From Actinobacteria bacterium UBA5975 (GTDB lineage Bacteria; Actinomycetota; Actinomycetes; Nanopelagicales; Nanopelagicaceae), in contig DJBN01000048.1 of NCBI GenBank assembly GCA_002430075.1, positions 1 to 32,984 on the forward strand: a DNA stretch of 32,984 bases. The letters are read 5' to 3'. Shown piece by piece: positions 22,329-32,239 of this stretch. The notes beneath the pieces were generated by a model. It did not search any database, was not told the DNA's origin, and worked only from the letters and a program-made list of their open reading frames with translations. How positions within the stretch are numbered: the stretch's first letter is position 1; every line of letters starts with the position of its first letter. Position numbers and translations under genes: made by a program.

Positions 22329-25049
22329 TTAGCCAGTATTGCGAAGGCCGGCAGCCACTCCGTTAATTGTAAGAAGTAGCGCGCGGATTAGCATTGGATC
22401 AGCCTTCTCACCTTCTTCGCGTACGCGATGGAGCAGTGTTACTTGTAGCAATTGCAATGGAGCAAGATAGGTATCTCGTACTTCAAGTGTGCGAGCAAGA
22501 ACTGCTTGATCACCCAGAAGTGAAGTCTTCTCAGTAAGGGTTAATATTTCCGCAACGGTAAGTTCGAATTCAGCTTTGATTCTTCCTAAGAAATGGTGCA
22601 GCTCTTTGGGAACCAGAGTTTCTACATAACGTTGAGCAGTAACTAAATCAGTCTTAGCAAGAGTCATCTCGACATTGCTAATAAATGTTGAGAAGAAGTG
22701 CCATTCAGCGAGCATCTGCTTTAAGACATCTGACTTACCTGCCTCGCGTGCAGCCTTGAGCCCTGTTCCGACACCAAACCAACCTGGAACAATTTGTCGT
22801 GATTGAGTCCAGCCAAATACCCATGGAATTGCACGAAGTGAGTCAAGGCCACCTGCAGCATCAGGCCGACGTGAAGGGCGAGATCCTAAGAAGAGCTTTC
22901 CTAGCTGTTCTACTGGAGTTGATGCATAGAAATATGCAGGCAGATCTGGATGATCTATGAGTGCGCGATATTGGGCAAATGAACTATCGCTGACCACAGT
23001 CATACATTCATTCCACTTAATCAAATCATCGGCGCTCTGACGTGGGCCACGATTAAGAACTGTCGCCTCAAGGGATGCGGCCAGCGTGAGTTCGACATTT
23101 TCGCGAGCAAGTGCGGGCAAAGAGTATTTATCTGAGATGACTTCGCCTTGTTCAGTCATCTTAATCTGACCATCGACTGAACCCCAAGGAAGGGCAACGA
23201 GGGCTTCATAGGTGGGACCGCCACCGCGGCCGACTGAACCACCGCGACCATGAAAGAGTCGAAGCTTGACGCCATATTTCTTAGCAACATCGCGCAACTT
23301 TCGCTGTGCACAGTGGATTTCCCATTGCGAAGTGGCGATACCAGCATCTTTATTTGAATCTGAATATCCGAGCATGACTTCCTGGGTATTTCCACGGAGT
23401 TCAACGAGCTTTCGATAGGTTGGATCTGCAAGTAATTTTTCTAGAATTTCACCGGCTGCACGTAGCTCTGCAACTGTTTCAAGAAGAGGAGCAAAACCTA
23501 TCTTTGCAATCTTGGCGTTGAGATCAACAAGGCCAGCCTGCTTTCCAAGAACTGTTGCTGCGATTAAATCATCTGCACCTTTTGTCATCGAAACGATATA
23601 TGTCTCGATGACTTCTGGCCCAAAACGTTCAATCAAATCTTCGATTGCAATAAATGTATTGAGAGTCTTTAGCCCTGCCGCATCCAATTTTGATGCATCG
23701 AGTTTCTTACTAGACCCAAGTTCTGCGCTAAGTATTGGGAATTTTTCTTCATGCGAAAGGGCGATGTAGCCACCAGCAATCATTTGATCGAGCGCGTTGT
23801 GATGGGCATCTGAGTGCTCGCGAATATCCAAAGTGGCATGGGTTAATCCAAAGGCTGCAACGGTGCGAATTGTGCGTTCGAGAAGGCCTGTGGCTAGCAG
23901 CTCTCCGCGGTGGGCAAAGAGTGAATCGCGCATCAAAGTCAGATCTGCAAGGAGTTCAGCGGTATTTTTATAATCACGGCCAGGAATATGTGGCCCGTGC
24001 TGTGCATGGCGTTCGCGTGTAAAGGCAAGGCGATGCACGATTGCAGTTGCCTTAAGTCGATAAGGCTCTTGCACATTCAGGCGGAGAAATCGAGATTCAA
24101 ATTCAGGAATATTTGCAATATCTTTTTCAACCGAAGCGCTGAGTTCGGGAGTCGCACCGGCGATACGAGTAGATACAGAGAGCATCTGGCGTAACCGGTT
24201 CATTGCCCCGATTGTTGTGCGAATCGCATGTCCTACTTGGAGTACGACGGCATCCTCTGTGATTTCGGGCGTGATATTTGGATTACCGTCACGGTCTCCA
24301 CCTATCCACGTACCGAAGGTAAGTGGGCGTGCAGTTACAGGTAAATCAATTCCAAGGCGCTTGAGCTCGCGTGCAAAATCATTGAGTACTTCAGGGACTG
24401 TGTTGGTAGCTAAATCATCAAGGTAGTAAAGCGCGTTCATTGCTTCATCCAGTGGTTCAGGCCGGTCTAGTCGAAGTTCATCGGTCTGCCACAAGAGATC
24501 AACGGTTTCGGCAAGACGTTCTTCTTGAGTTACAGAAACTGGAGAATCCAAAAGGGAAGCAATTTCACCCAGCTTACTTAAGATAGATCGACGAGCAGCT
24601 TCGGTTGGATGGGCTGTAAATACTGGACGAATATTAAGTTCGCTGATCCACTTCGTTAAGGCTTCCTTATCTATTTCATGTCCTGCCACAGGATTCATCA
24701 TTGCATCTTCAATTTTGTCGATTGCACGAGTTATCCAAGAACCACCTTGTGCGCGCACATCTGCAAGAACTCGTGATCTATGAACTTGCTCGGCAACATT
24801 TGCTAAATGAAAATAAGTACTAAAAGCACGCACCAGTTGCACGGATTCTTCGACAGAGAGTTTTTCAAGCAGTTGGACTCCGCCATCGTCGCGAACGCTC
24901 TTGCGAACATTTTCAACGAGATCTAAAAGCTCGGAACCTTCTTGACGAACCAGGGATTGGCCAAGCAGATCGCCTAATCGGCGTACATCGCTGCGAAGGG
25001 TGGCATCGTCTGTTTCAACGAGATTTTTCGTCTGCTGGCTCTCAGTCAT
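22329..25049 (-). CDS. ppc: phosphoenolpyruvate carboxylase
   Basis: A 906-residue enzyme that carboxylates PEP to oxaloacetate, refilling the TCA cycle. The first catalytic histidine is His147 in FTAHPTEAARRSIL. Other hallmarks are present: GTWIGGDRDGNPNIT, MLGYSDSNKDAG (where the second signature lies), the glycine loop FHGRGGSVGRGGGP, RAIPWVFGWTQSR and the C-terminal NGVAAGLRNTG that completes the active site and inhibitor site. The length is standard. There is no Shine-Dalgarno; a GATAAT box lies 6 nt before the ATG and a perfect palindrome covers box and start codon. It is divergent from mfd. Confidence 0.97.
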   Translation of the reverse strand: MTESQQTKNLVETDDATLRSDVRRLGDLLGQSLVRQEGSELLDLVENVRKSVRDDGGVQLLEKLSVEESVQLVRAFSTYFHLANVAEQVHRSRVLADVRAQGGSWITRAIDKIEDAMMNPVAGHEIDKEALTKWISELNIRPVFTAHPTEAARRSILSKLGEIASLLDSPVSVTQEERLAETVDLLWQTDELRLDRPEPLDEAMNALYYLDDLATNTVPEVLNDFARELKRLGIDLPVTARPLTFGTWIGGDRDGNPNITPEITEDAVVLQVGHAIRTTIGAMNRLRQMLSVSTRIAGATPELSASVEKDIANIPEFESRFLRLNVQEPYRLKATAIVHRLAFTRERHAQHGPHIPGRDYKNTAELLADLTLMRDSLFAHRGELLATGLLERTIRTVAAFGLTHATLDIREHSDAHHNALDQMIAGGYIALSHEEKFPILSAELGSSKKLDASKLDAAGLKTLNTFIAIEDLIERFGPEVIETYIVSMTKGADDLIAATVLGKQAGLVDLNAKIAKIGFAPLLETVAELRAAGEILEKLLADPTYRKLVELRGNTQEVMLGYSDSNKDAGIATSQWEIHCAQRKLRDVAKKYGVKLRLFHGRGGSVGRGGGPTYEALVALPWGSVDGQIKMTEQGEVISDKYSLPALARENVELTLAASLEATVLNRGPRQSADDLIKWNECMTVVSDSSFAQYRALIDHPDLPAYFYASTPVEQLGKLFLGSRPSRRPDAAGGLDSLRAIPWVFGWTQSRQIVPGWFGVGTGLKAAREAGKSDVLKQMLAEWHFFSTFISNVEMTLAKTDLVTAQRYVETLVPKELHHFLGRIKAEFELTVAEILTLTEKTSLLGDQAVLARTLEVRDTYLAPLQLLQVTLLHRVREEGEKADPMLIRALLLTINGVAAGLRNTG

Positions 25050-25068
25050 CTGAGAATTATCTCAGATG
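25047..25068. promoter_or_regulatory. perfect 9-bp inverted repeat over the ppc start and -10
   Basis: CATCTGAGA (25047-25055) and TCTCAGATG (25060-25068) are exact reverse complements around ATTA. Read on the minus strand, the right end is the ppc ATG itself, and GATAAT (25061-25056) lies inside, 6 nt before the ATG. As DNA it looks like an operator over the promoter. As RNA, if transcription began further upstream, it would form a hairpin hiding the start codon. Confidence 0.5.
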
Positions 25069-25096
25069 GAAAGCCCCCGATAGACTGCAATTGTTA

Positions 25097-25119
25097 GCCC
25101 CCTTCTTCTGAAGCGGGGC
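25097..25119 (+). other. GC-rich stem-loop in the mfd leader
   Basis: GCCCCCTTC (25097-25105) pairs with GAAG and GGGGC (25110-25119) with one bulged C and a TTCT loop, giving 9 base pairs. It lies between the ppc dyad and the mfd Shine-Dalgarno. TAGACT at 25081-25086 could serve as an mfd -10, which would place this stem in the mRNA leader. The function is unknown. Confidence 0.4.
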
Positions 25120-25161
25120 CAATGGTGTTTGCGCAATGCTCACGAGAATAAGGAGTAGATG

Positions 25162-28100
25162 ATGAGAGGTCTTCTCTCAGTATTACATAGTGATACTGAA
25201 GTGATATCTGCGCTCAATGAATCCTCAAAGATCATCGCGCCATCATCGAGCTACCCATTTTTGATTGCACTTGCCGCGCATGAAAAGCCTCTCCTGGTCG
25301 TGACCAGCTCAAGTCGTGGCGCTGAAGATTTAACTGAATATCTCAAGAGTCTGCACCCATCGGTCTATGAATTTCCCGCATGGGAAACGCTTCCGCATGA
25401 ACGTTTAAGCCCACGCAGTGACACTGTTGCTAAGAGAATTTCTACCCTTTATTCACTTAATGAAGAGAATATTAATCCCATTGTTGTTGCCCCCATTCGC
25501 GCAACCATTCACCGCTTTATTGCAGATCTTGCAAGGCACCCTTTGTGGACTCTTGAACTTGGCCAAGAAATTGGTCTTACAGATTTAATAACACACTTAA
25601 CTGAGTTGGCATTTACACGCACCGACCTTGTTGAAAAACGGGGAGAATTTGCTGTTCGCGGTGGCATCGTTGACATTTTCCTACCTCTTGCGATGCACCC
25701 GGTCCGTATTGATTTCTTTGGTGATGAAATTGAGGAGATGCGCTACTTCGAAGTTGCAGACCAGCGCACTACGGAAGCAGTGATTGGAAAATTAGCAATC
25801 CTGCCTTGTCGTGAATTTCTCTTAACGGAGCAGGTTCGAAATCGTGCAGAAGAGATTAAGGAGCAGTATCCAAGCGCCTTGGAAATACTCGAGAAGATTT
25901 CACAGGGTATTGCAGTCGATGGAATGGAATCTCTTATTCCGCTTCTTTCAGATAACTTCGAAACAATTCTTGATCGCATGCCACAGGGCACCGAGGTAAT
26001 TTTTATCGACGACGAAAGAATCCGTTCGCGCACTGCAGATTTAATTGAGACCAATGAAGAATTCCTTGCAGCATCATGGTCCAACGCAGCTATCGGAGGC
26101 TCAGCGCCACTTCCCGTAGAACAAATCACCTACTTTGACTGGAAGCAAGTGCATCAAGAGATAGCTCGGTTATCACTTGAAGTTCGGGCCCTTAATGCAT
26201 TTGGCAGCGACTTAGATGAAGGCGCCCGCTTTCTTGATATCTCAGCAATTGATCCGATGCGAGGTGATGTCCAAGCGCTCTGCGAATTGCTACGCACTGG
26301 GCTCGAATCTCATTACAGCGTGATCTTCTCAACCATTGGCCACGGAATGGCAGAGCGCTATGCGGGAATATTCAGAGATGCAGATTTGCCAGTTCAGATG
26401 GTTGAAAATCTCAGAGCCCAACCTACAAAGGGTTCTATCCACATCACTCAATCAACTCTTGGCTATGGCTTTAAAAGCGATCATGCCGAGATTCTCTTTA
26501 TTACAGAGCGGGATCTTTCGGGAAGTAAGACCGGTACCAAAGATGGTGCGCGTCTGCCATCAAAGAGAAAACAAGCCATTGATCCGTTAGAACTTAAAAC
26601 CGGTGACTTTGTTGTTCATGAACAACATGGAATTGGAAGATATGTAGAGCTCATCCAACGTACCGTTAGCGGGGTAACTCGCGAATATTTAGTTATCGAA
26701 TATGCGCCTGCAAGGCGCGGACAACCTAGCGATCGAATCTTTGTTCCAACCGATACTTTGGAACAGGTAAGCAAGTATGTTGGAGGTGAAACCCCAACGG
26801 TGCACCGAATTGGAAGCGGTGAATGGCAGAAGGCAAAGGGTCGTGCGCGCAAAGCTGTCAGGCAAATTGCAGGAGAGCTGATACGTCTCTATGCAGCGCG
26901 CACCAGCGCACCTGGCTTTGCATTTTCACCTGATACTCCATGGCAGCGCGAACTTGAAGATGCATTTTCATACATTGAAACACCAGACCAGCTTTCAACG
27001 ATTGAAGATGTAAAGCGGGATATGGAGCGCCCTTATCCAATGGATCGCATCATCTGCGGCGATGTGGGTTATGGAAAGACTGAAATCGCTATACGCGCGG
27101 CATTTAAAGCGGTGCAAGATGGAAAACAGGTTGCTGTCCTTGTTCCAACAACCCTTCTTGTTCAGCAGCATACAAAGACTTTTGCGGAACGTTATGCAGG
27201 ATTTCCCATCAAAGTCGCAGGGCTCTCTCGCTTTAATTCCGCCAAAGAGAGTAAAGAGATACTTCAAGAGCTTGCATCAGGGGCTGCTGATGTTGTTATA
27301 GGCACACACCGCATTCTCTCTCAGGATGTTCAATTTAAAGATCTCGGCCTTGTCATAGTTGATGAAGAGCAACGTTTTGGCGTTGAACAGAAAGAATCGC
27401 TAAAGAAGATGCGCACCACAGTCGATGTCCTCGCGATGTCAGCTACGCCTATTCCACGCACACTTGAGATGGCTGTAACCGGAATTCGTGAGATGTCCAC
27501 GATTACTACCCCGCCAGAAGAGCGCCACCCCATCTTGACCTATGTGGGGCCCGCTGAAGATGCGCAGATCAAGGCTGCAATTCACCGTGAATTATTACGT
27601 GATGGACAGATTTTCTATATCCATAACCGCGTTGAATCTATCGATCGCGCTGCATTAAAGATTCAAGAGTTAGTTCCAGAGGCTCGTATCCGAATTGCAC
27701 ATGGCCAGATGAGTGAAGGCGCCCTTGAAGATGTCATCTTAGCTTTCTGGAATCGCGACTTCGATGTTTTAGTCTGCACAACAATTGTTGAAAGCGGCCT
27801 TGATATCGCCAATGCAAATACTCTCATTGTCGAACGCGCAGATAACTTTGGCCTGTCACAGCTTCACCAACTACGTGGGCGCGTTGGTCGTGGGCGCGAA
27901 AGAGCCTATGCCTACTTCTTATATCCGCAAGATCAACCACTGACAGAAATTGCACTCGATAGATTAAAGACAATTGCAACCAATACTGATTTGGGTTCAG
28001 GTATGCGCGTTGCCTTAAAAGATTTAGAGATTCGCGGAGCAGGTAATTTATTAGGCGGCGAACAATCAGGACATATTGCAGATGTGGGGTTTGATTTATA

Positions 28101-28647
28101 CATGCGCATGGTGGGTGAAGCAGTAAATGATTACAAGACCGGAATCATTGAAACCGAAGAGAAGAACCACGAATGCAAAGTAGAGCTACCTGTCAATGCG
28201 CATTTATCCGAAGTTTATGTTCCTGGAGAGCGCTTACGTCTTGATCTCTATCGCCGTTTGGCTGATGTACGCGCAGGAAGTGATGTTGAATCTATTCGCG
28301 AAGAGCTAATAGATAGATTTGGAGAACTACCACCCGAAGCGCAATCACTCCTTCAGGTCGCTCTGCTTCGAGCAGATGCGAAGGCGCTAGGCATCAGAGA
28401 AGTTGTAGCCGCTGGTAAATTCTTGAGAATTTCTCCGCTGGTATTGGCTGAGTCAAAGCAGCTTCGCCTCGACCGACTTTTTCCAGGATCTCTCTATAAA
28501 TCAGCGACAAATATCGTGATGATTGCCATTCCTCGTGCTGCAGCGTGGAGTCCGAGTGCACAAGGGTCGGCTGTCATAGGAGATACTTCTCTCCTGGAGT
28601 GGGCAGCGAAGTCCCTCGATCAATTAACGAAAGCGGGCACTACGTGA
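25162..28647 (+). CDS. mfd: transcription-repair coupling factor
   Basis: About 1161 residues. Mfd pushes stalled RNA polymerase off damaged DNA and recruits UvrA. Domains in order: UvrB-like N-terminal region (to about 300), the RNA-polymerase-interacting domain around 470-560 ([20 protein letters not shown]), a RecG-like translocase with Walker [10 protein letters not shown] (about 633) and Walker B VDEEQRFG (about 735), helicase motifs through [11 protein letters not shown] and [12 protein letters not shown], and the C-terminal TRCF domain. Two ATGs stand in tandem; I chose the second (25162) because AGGAG is 6 nt away instead of 3. The stop overlaps the lipoprotein GTG by 3 bases. Confidence 0.96.
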   Translation: MRGLLSVLHSDTEVISALNESSKIIAPSSSYPFLIALAAHEKPLLVVTSSSRGAEDLTEYLKSLHPSVYEFPAWETLPHERLSPRSDTVAKRISTLYSLNEENINPIVVAPIRATIHRFIADLARHPLWTLELGQEIGLTDLITHLTELAFTRTDLVEKRGEFAVRGGIVDIFLPLAMHPVRIDFFGDEIEEMRYFEVADQRTTEAVIGKLAILPCREFLLTEQVRNRAEEIKEQYPSALEILEKISQGIAVDGMESLIPLLSDNFETILDRMPQGTEVIFIDDERIRSRTADLIETNEEFLAASWSNAAIGGSAPLPVEQITYFDWKQVHQEIARLSLEVRALNAFGSDLDEGARFLDISAIDPMRGDVQALCELLRTGLESHYSVIFSTIGHGMAERYAGIFRDADLPVQMVENLRAQPTKGSIHITQSTLGYGFKSDHAEILFITERDLSGSKTGTKDGARLPSKRKQAIDPLELKTGDFVVHEQHGIGRYVELIQRTVSGVTREYLVIEYAPARRGQPSDRIFVPTDTLEQVSKYVGGETPTVHRIGSGEWQKAKGRARKAVRQIAGELIRLYAARTSAPGFAFSPDTPWQRELEDAFSYIETPDQLSTIEDVKRDMERPYPMDRIICGDVGYGKTEIAIRAAFKAVQDGKQVAVLVPTTLLVQQHTKTFAERYAGFPIKVAGLSRFNSAKESKEILQELASGAADVVIGTHRILSQDVQFKDLGLVIVDEEQRFGVEQKESLKKMRTTVDVLAMSATPIPRTLEMAVTGIREMSTITTPPEERHPILTYVGPAEDAQIKAAIHRELLRDGQIFYIHNRVESIDRAALKIQELVPEARIRIAHGQMSEGALEDVILAFWNRDFDVLVCTTIVESGLDIANANTLIVERADNFGLSQLHQLRGRVGRGRERAYAYFLYPQDQPLTEIALDRLKTIATNTDLGSGMRVALKDLEIRGAGNLLGGEQSGHIADVGFDLYMRMVGEAVNDYKTGIIETEEKNHECKVELPVNAHLSEVYVPGERLRLDLYRRLADVRAGSDVESIREELIDRFGELPPEAQSLLQVALLRADAKALGIREVVAAGKFLRISPLVLAESKQLRLDRLFPGSLYKSATNIVMIAIPRAAAWSPSAQGSAVIGDTSLLEWAAKSLDQLTKAGTT

Positions 28648-29249
28648 AGAAGACCCTTGCGCTCTTAAGTGTTATCTCATTACTGACACTTACAGGATGT
28701 GGAAAAGTTGATAACGCTGCAACGTTTGGCTCAATCACTATCTCGCAGAAATCTGCGCAGGCAACTATTGATGAAATTTTGGCCGAACGCGCCAAGGTCG
28801 ATACATCAGAGATGCAACTTCAAACAGGTGGAGATCTCAATCGCAGCCAACTTCGCTTCACAATTATTACAACTATCTTTGATGAAATCGCTAAAGAGCT
28901 CAAGCTAACTGTTTCATCGACAGAGATGGACACGACAAAGACTGACCTCCTTGCACAAAGTGGCGGAGAGGAAGCTCTTGCCCAGAATCTGGTTTCAGCT
29001 GAAATCGCACCTTCTAACTTTGATCGCTATATCCGTGCGATCATTACCTCTAATAAAATTCAACAGGCGCTTGCTGCCTCGGGAATTCCAGATGCTGAAG
29101 TTTCAGGGCGCCTAACACAGCTAGTGAATGCAAAGGCTGCGGAGCTCAAAGTTGAAGTGAATCCTCGCTACGGAACCTGGGATCAAGCATCCGGTGACAT
29201 CATCGCAACTGATTCTGCAGGATCTGCTGTAGTCCCATCTGGTAAGTAA
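28644..29249 (+). CDS. secreted lipoprotein, SurA N-terminal-like
   Basis: 201 residues from a GTG at 28644 that overlaps the mfd stop (GTGA). A longer frame exists upstream inside mfd but would bury the signal peptide. Residues 1-18 form a lipoprotein signal and the lipobox is LTGC with the lipidated Cys19. The body (SQKSAQATIDEILAERAKVD, then a helical region with SRSQLRF-like turns) resembles the helical N-terminal domain of SurA-like chaperones found between mfd and mazG in other actinobacteria. No peptidyl-prolyl isomerase domain is present. A role in folding exported proteins is plausible but not shown. Confidence 0.75.
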   Translation: MKKTLALLSVISLLTLTGCGKVDNAATFGSITISQKSAQATIDEILAERAKVDTSEMQLQTGGDLNRSQLRFTIITTIFDEIAKELKLTVSSTEMDTTKTDLLAQSGGEEALAQNLVSAEIAPSNFDRYIRAIITSNKIQQALAASGIPDAEVSGRLTQLVNAKAAELKVEVNPRYGTWDQASGDIIATDSAGSAVVPSGK

Positions 29250-29262
29250 AGCCTTTACTCGC

Positions 29263-29907
29263 ATGGCTCAATCCGAACTTCAGCGGCTCGTTGAAGTCAT
29301 GGATCGGTTGCGTTCTCCGGGAGGATGCCCGTGGGATGCAGAACAGACTCACGAATCACTGATCAAGTATCTACTTGAAGAGTCATACGAATTTATCGAT
29401 GCAATTGAAAGCGATGACCGCGCCGGTATGCGCGAAGAACTAGGCGATGTTCTACTGCAGGTATATTTTCATGCACGCATGGCTCAAGATCATCCGACAG
29501 ATGCATTTTCAATTGAGGATGTTGCTCGGGGGATTGCAGATAAATTAATCAGCCGTCACCCCCATGTATTTGAAAACCTTGAAGTTAGTGGAACCCAAGA
29601 GATTATTGAAAATTGGGAAGCCCTGAAGGCTCGCGAAAAGGGGCGAACATCAGCAATTGATGGGATAGCAATGGCTCAACCAGCACTCCCTTTGGTTGCC
29701 AAAATTCTCTATCGTGCCGAGAAGTACAAGGTCGATGTAAATCTTGCGCCATTCTCGCAAGATCAAGCAACTGAAGCCAGTGTCGGTGAAGCTCTCGCAT
29801 CGGTGATTGCGTGGGCGCATACCAATGGAATTGACCCGGAAAACGCTTTACGCGCCAAGGCGCGCGAGATGATCAGAGAGATTCAGAGCGCAGAGAAGCA
29901 GGGCTAG
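29263..29907 (+). CDS. mazG: MazG nucleotide pyrophosphohydrolase (single active domain)
   Basis: A 214-residue NTP pyrophosphohydrolase that removes non-canonical or excess NTPs. The N-terminal MazG domain is intact: SPGGCPWDAEQTHESL, then metal-binding EESYEFIDAI and REELGDVLLQVYFHARMAQ, followed by DKLISRHPHVF. The second MazG repeat is degraded: where E. coli has EExxGD the chain reads EASVGEAL, and the segment before it is short. The protein is therefore shorter than E. coli (263) and mycobacterial (about 325) forms. It sits 13 nt after the lipoprotein and about 90 nt before eno, as in M. tuberculosis. Confidence 0.93.
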   Translation: MAQSELQRLVEVMDRLRSPGGCPWDAEQTHESLIKYLLEESYEFIDAIESDDRAGMREELGDVLLQVYFHARMAQDHPTDAFSIEDVARGIADKLISRHPHVFENLEVSGTQEIIENWEALKAREKGRTSAIDGIAMAQPALPLVAKILYRAEKYKVDVNLAPFSQDQATEASVGEALASVIAWAHTNGIDPENALRAKAREMIREIQSAEKQG

Positions 29908-29930
29908 AAAGAGGCATCTCGAGGTCGCGA

Positions 29931-29936
29931 TAGGAT
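29931..29936 (+). promoter_or_regulatory. candidate -10 box for eno
   Basis: TAGGAT is a very good actinobacterial -10. The predicted start near 29943 would give a leader of about 58 nt holding a small hairpin and the eno Shine-Dalgarno. No convincing -35 is seen at the right distance. Confidence 0.4.
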
Positions 29937-29949
29937 TGCCTCCTGCCGT

Positions 29950-29966
29950 TCAGCGTGGAGCGCTGA
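29950..29966 (+). other. short stem-loop in the eno leader
   Basis: TCAGCG (29950-29955) pairs with CGCTGA (29961-29966) around TGGAG. It lies near the predicted 5' end of the eno transcript and could protect the message. It has no T-run, so it is not a terminator. Confidence 0.3.
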
Positions 29967-29982
29967 TAAGAAGAATTCATAG

Positions 29983-31281
<1,299 letters not shown>

Positions 31282-31295
31282 CTAAGACTTTCCAC

Positions 31296-31742
31296 ATGGC
31301 GCGCAGATCCTCGGTCAGCAAGCGAAAAAAAGGTTACCGTTCGCGGAATCTAAATTTCAATCGCAACCAAGGATCTGGGCGCACTTTGGCTCTTGCCGCA
31401 ATCCTCTTTATGTTGGCGCTCTTTCTTGCACCCCCTGTAAAGAATTACTTTGTACAACGAGCACAAATCAGCGCACTGCAATCGCAGCTCAATAGCGATT
31501 ACTCAGCCCTGGATGCCGCTCGCAAAGAGCTCACCTTGTGGCAAGATCCCGAATACGTAAAGTCTCAAGCGCGCGAACGTCTTCACTTCGTCATGCCAGG
31601 AGAACGTCAATACATCGTTACCGGAACCGATGGATCAACAACGGATGAAGCAACACAGACAGACGTTGTCACCAACCTTCCAGAGGGACAACCCTGGTAC
31701 ACACGCATGATTGCATCCATCACCGAAGCAGGTAAGGCGTGA
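31296..31742 (+). CDS. septum formation initiator (DivIC/FtsB-like) membrane protein
   Basis: A 148-residue single-pass protein. A very basic N-terminus (1-28, RRSSVSKRKKGYRSR) is cytoplasmic, then one helix (about 29-48, LALAAILFMLALFLAPP) and an outer coiled coil (QISALQSQLNSDYSALDAARKEL). It continues to the family motif DPEYVKSQARERLHFVMPGE. DivIC/FtsB proteins bridge FtsL and FtsQ at the divisome. It occupies the Rv1024 position after eno. Together with the Glp/GlpR-like genes it gives the window two links to cell division. The stop overlaps the next GTG by 3 bases. Confidence 0.88.
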   Translation: MARRSSVSKRKKGYRSRNLNFNRNQGSGRTLALAAILFMLALFLAPPVKNYFVQRAQISALQSQLNSDYSALDAARKELTLWQDPEYVKSQARERLHFVMPGERQYIVTGTDGSTTDEATQTDVVTNLPEGQPWYTRMIASITEAGKA

Positions 31743-32239
31743 GCAGTCAAAGCCGCAAGGCAACAGAAGATGATTTACGAGTTATCGAAACTCAACTAGG
31801 AAGAACCCCGCGTGATGTCCATGCAATTGCATATCGCTGCCCATGTGGAAAGCCTGCAGTTGTTGAAACTCCACCCCGCCTTTCACATGGCGAACCATTT
31901 CCCACTTTTTACTACGCAACCTGTCCACGTCTAACGGCTGCCATCTCTACCCTTGAAACAACAGGGATGATGGGGCAGATGAATGCACGCCTTGAAAGCG
32001 ATGCCGAACTTGCCGGCGCCTATGCAGCAGCCCATGATGATTACATCGCAGCCCGTTCTGCCCTACAGATGGATGTTCCAGAAGTTGAAAATGTATCGGC
32101 CGGGGGAATGCCAGATCGCGTTAAATGCCTGCATTCACTTATTGCTCACTCTCTATCTGCGGGCCCAGATGTAAATCCGCTCGGTGATGAAGCGCTCGCA
32201 GCCCTTCCTGAATGGTGGAAGAGCGTGCCATGCGAGTAG
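31739..32239 (+). CDS. DUF501 family protein
   Basis: A 166-residue protein of unknown function. It starts with GTG at 31739, overlapping the DivIC-like stop. Typical DUF501 features: RTPRDVHAIAYRCPCGKPAVVETPP (a CxCG pair), FPTFYYATCPRLTAAISTLE, and the C-terminal MPDRVKCLHSLIAHSLSAG. The conserved Cys and His residues could bind a metal, which is inference. It always lies between the DivIC-like gene and ppx in actinobacteria (Rv1025 in M. tuberculosis), suggesting a linked role. It overlaps the ppx start by 10 bases. Confidence 0.92.
   Translation: MSSQSRKATEDDLRVIETQLGRTPRDVHAIAYRCPCGKPAVVETPPRLSHGEPFPTFYYATCPRLTAAISTLETTGMMGQMNARLESDAELAGAYAAAHDDYIAARSALQMDVPEVENVSAGGMPDRVKCLHSLIAHSLSAGPDVNPLGDEALAALPEWWKSVPCE

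Noticed and set aside
25743..26129. 128-aa minus-strand frame inside mfd
   Set aside because: Antisense to the conserved mfd frame, Ser-rich shadow composition, no start signals.
28545..28643. Longer version of the lipoprotein starting inside mfd
   Set aside because: It would place 33 residues before the signal peptide and lipobox. The GTG overlapping the mfd stop gives a normal lipoprotein signal.
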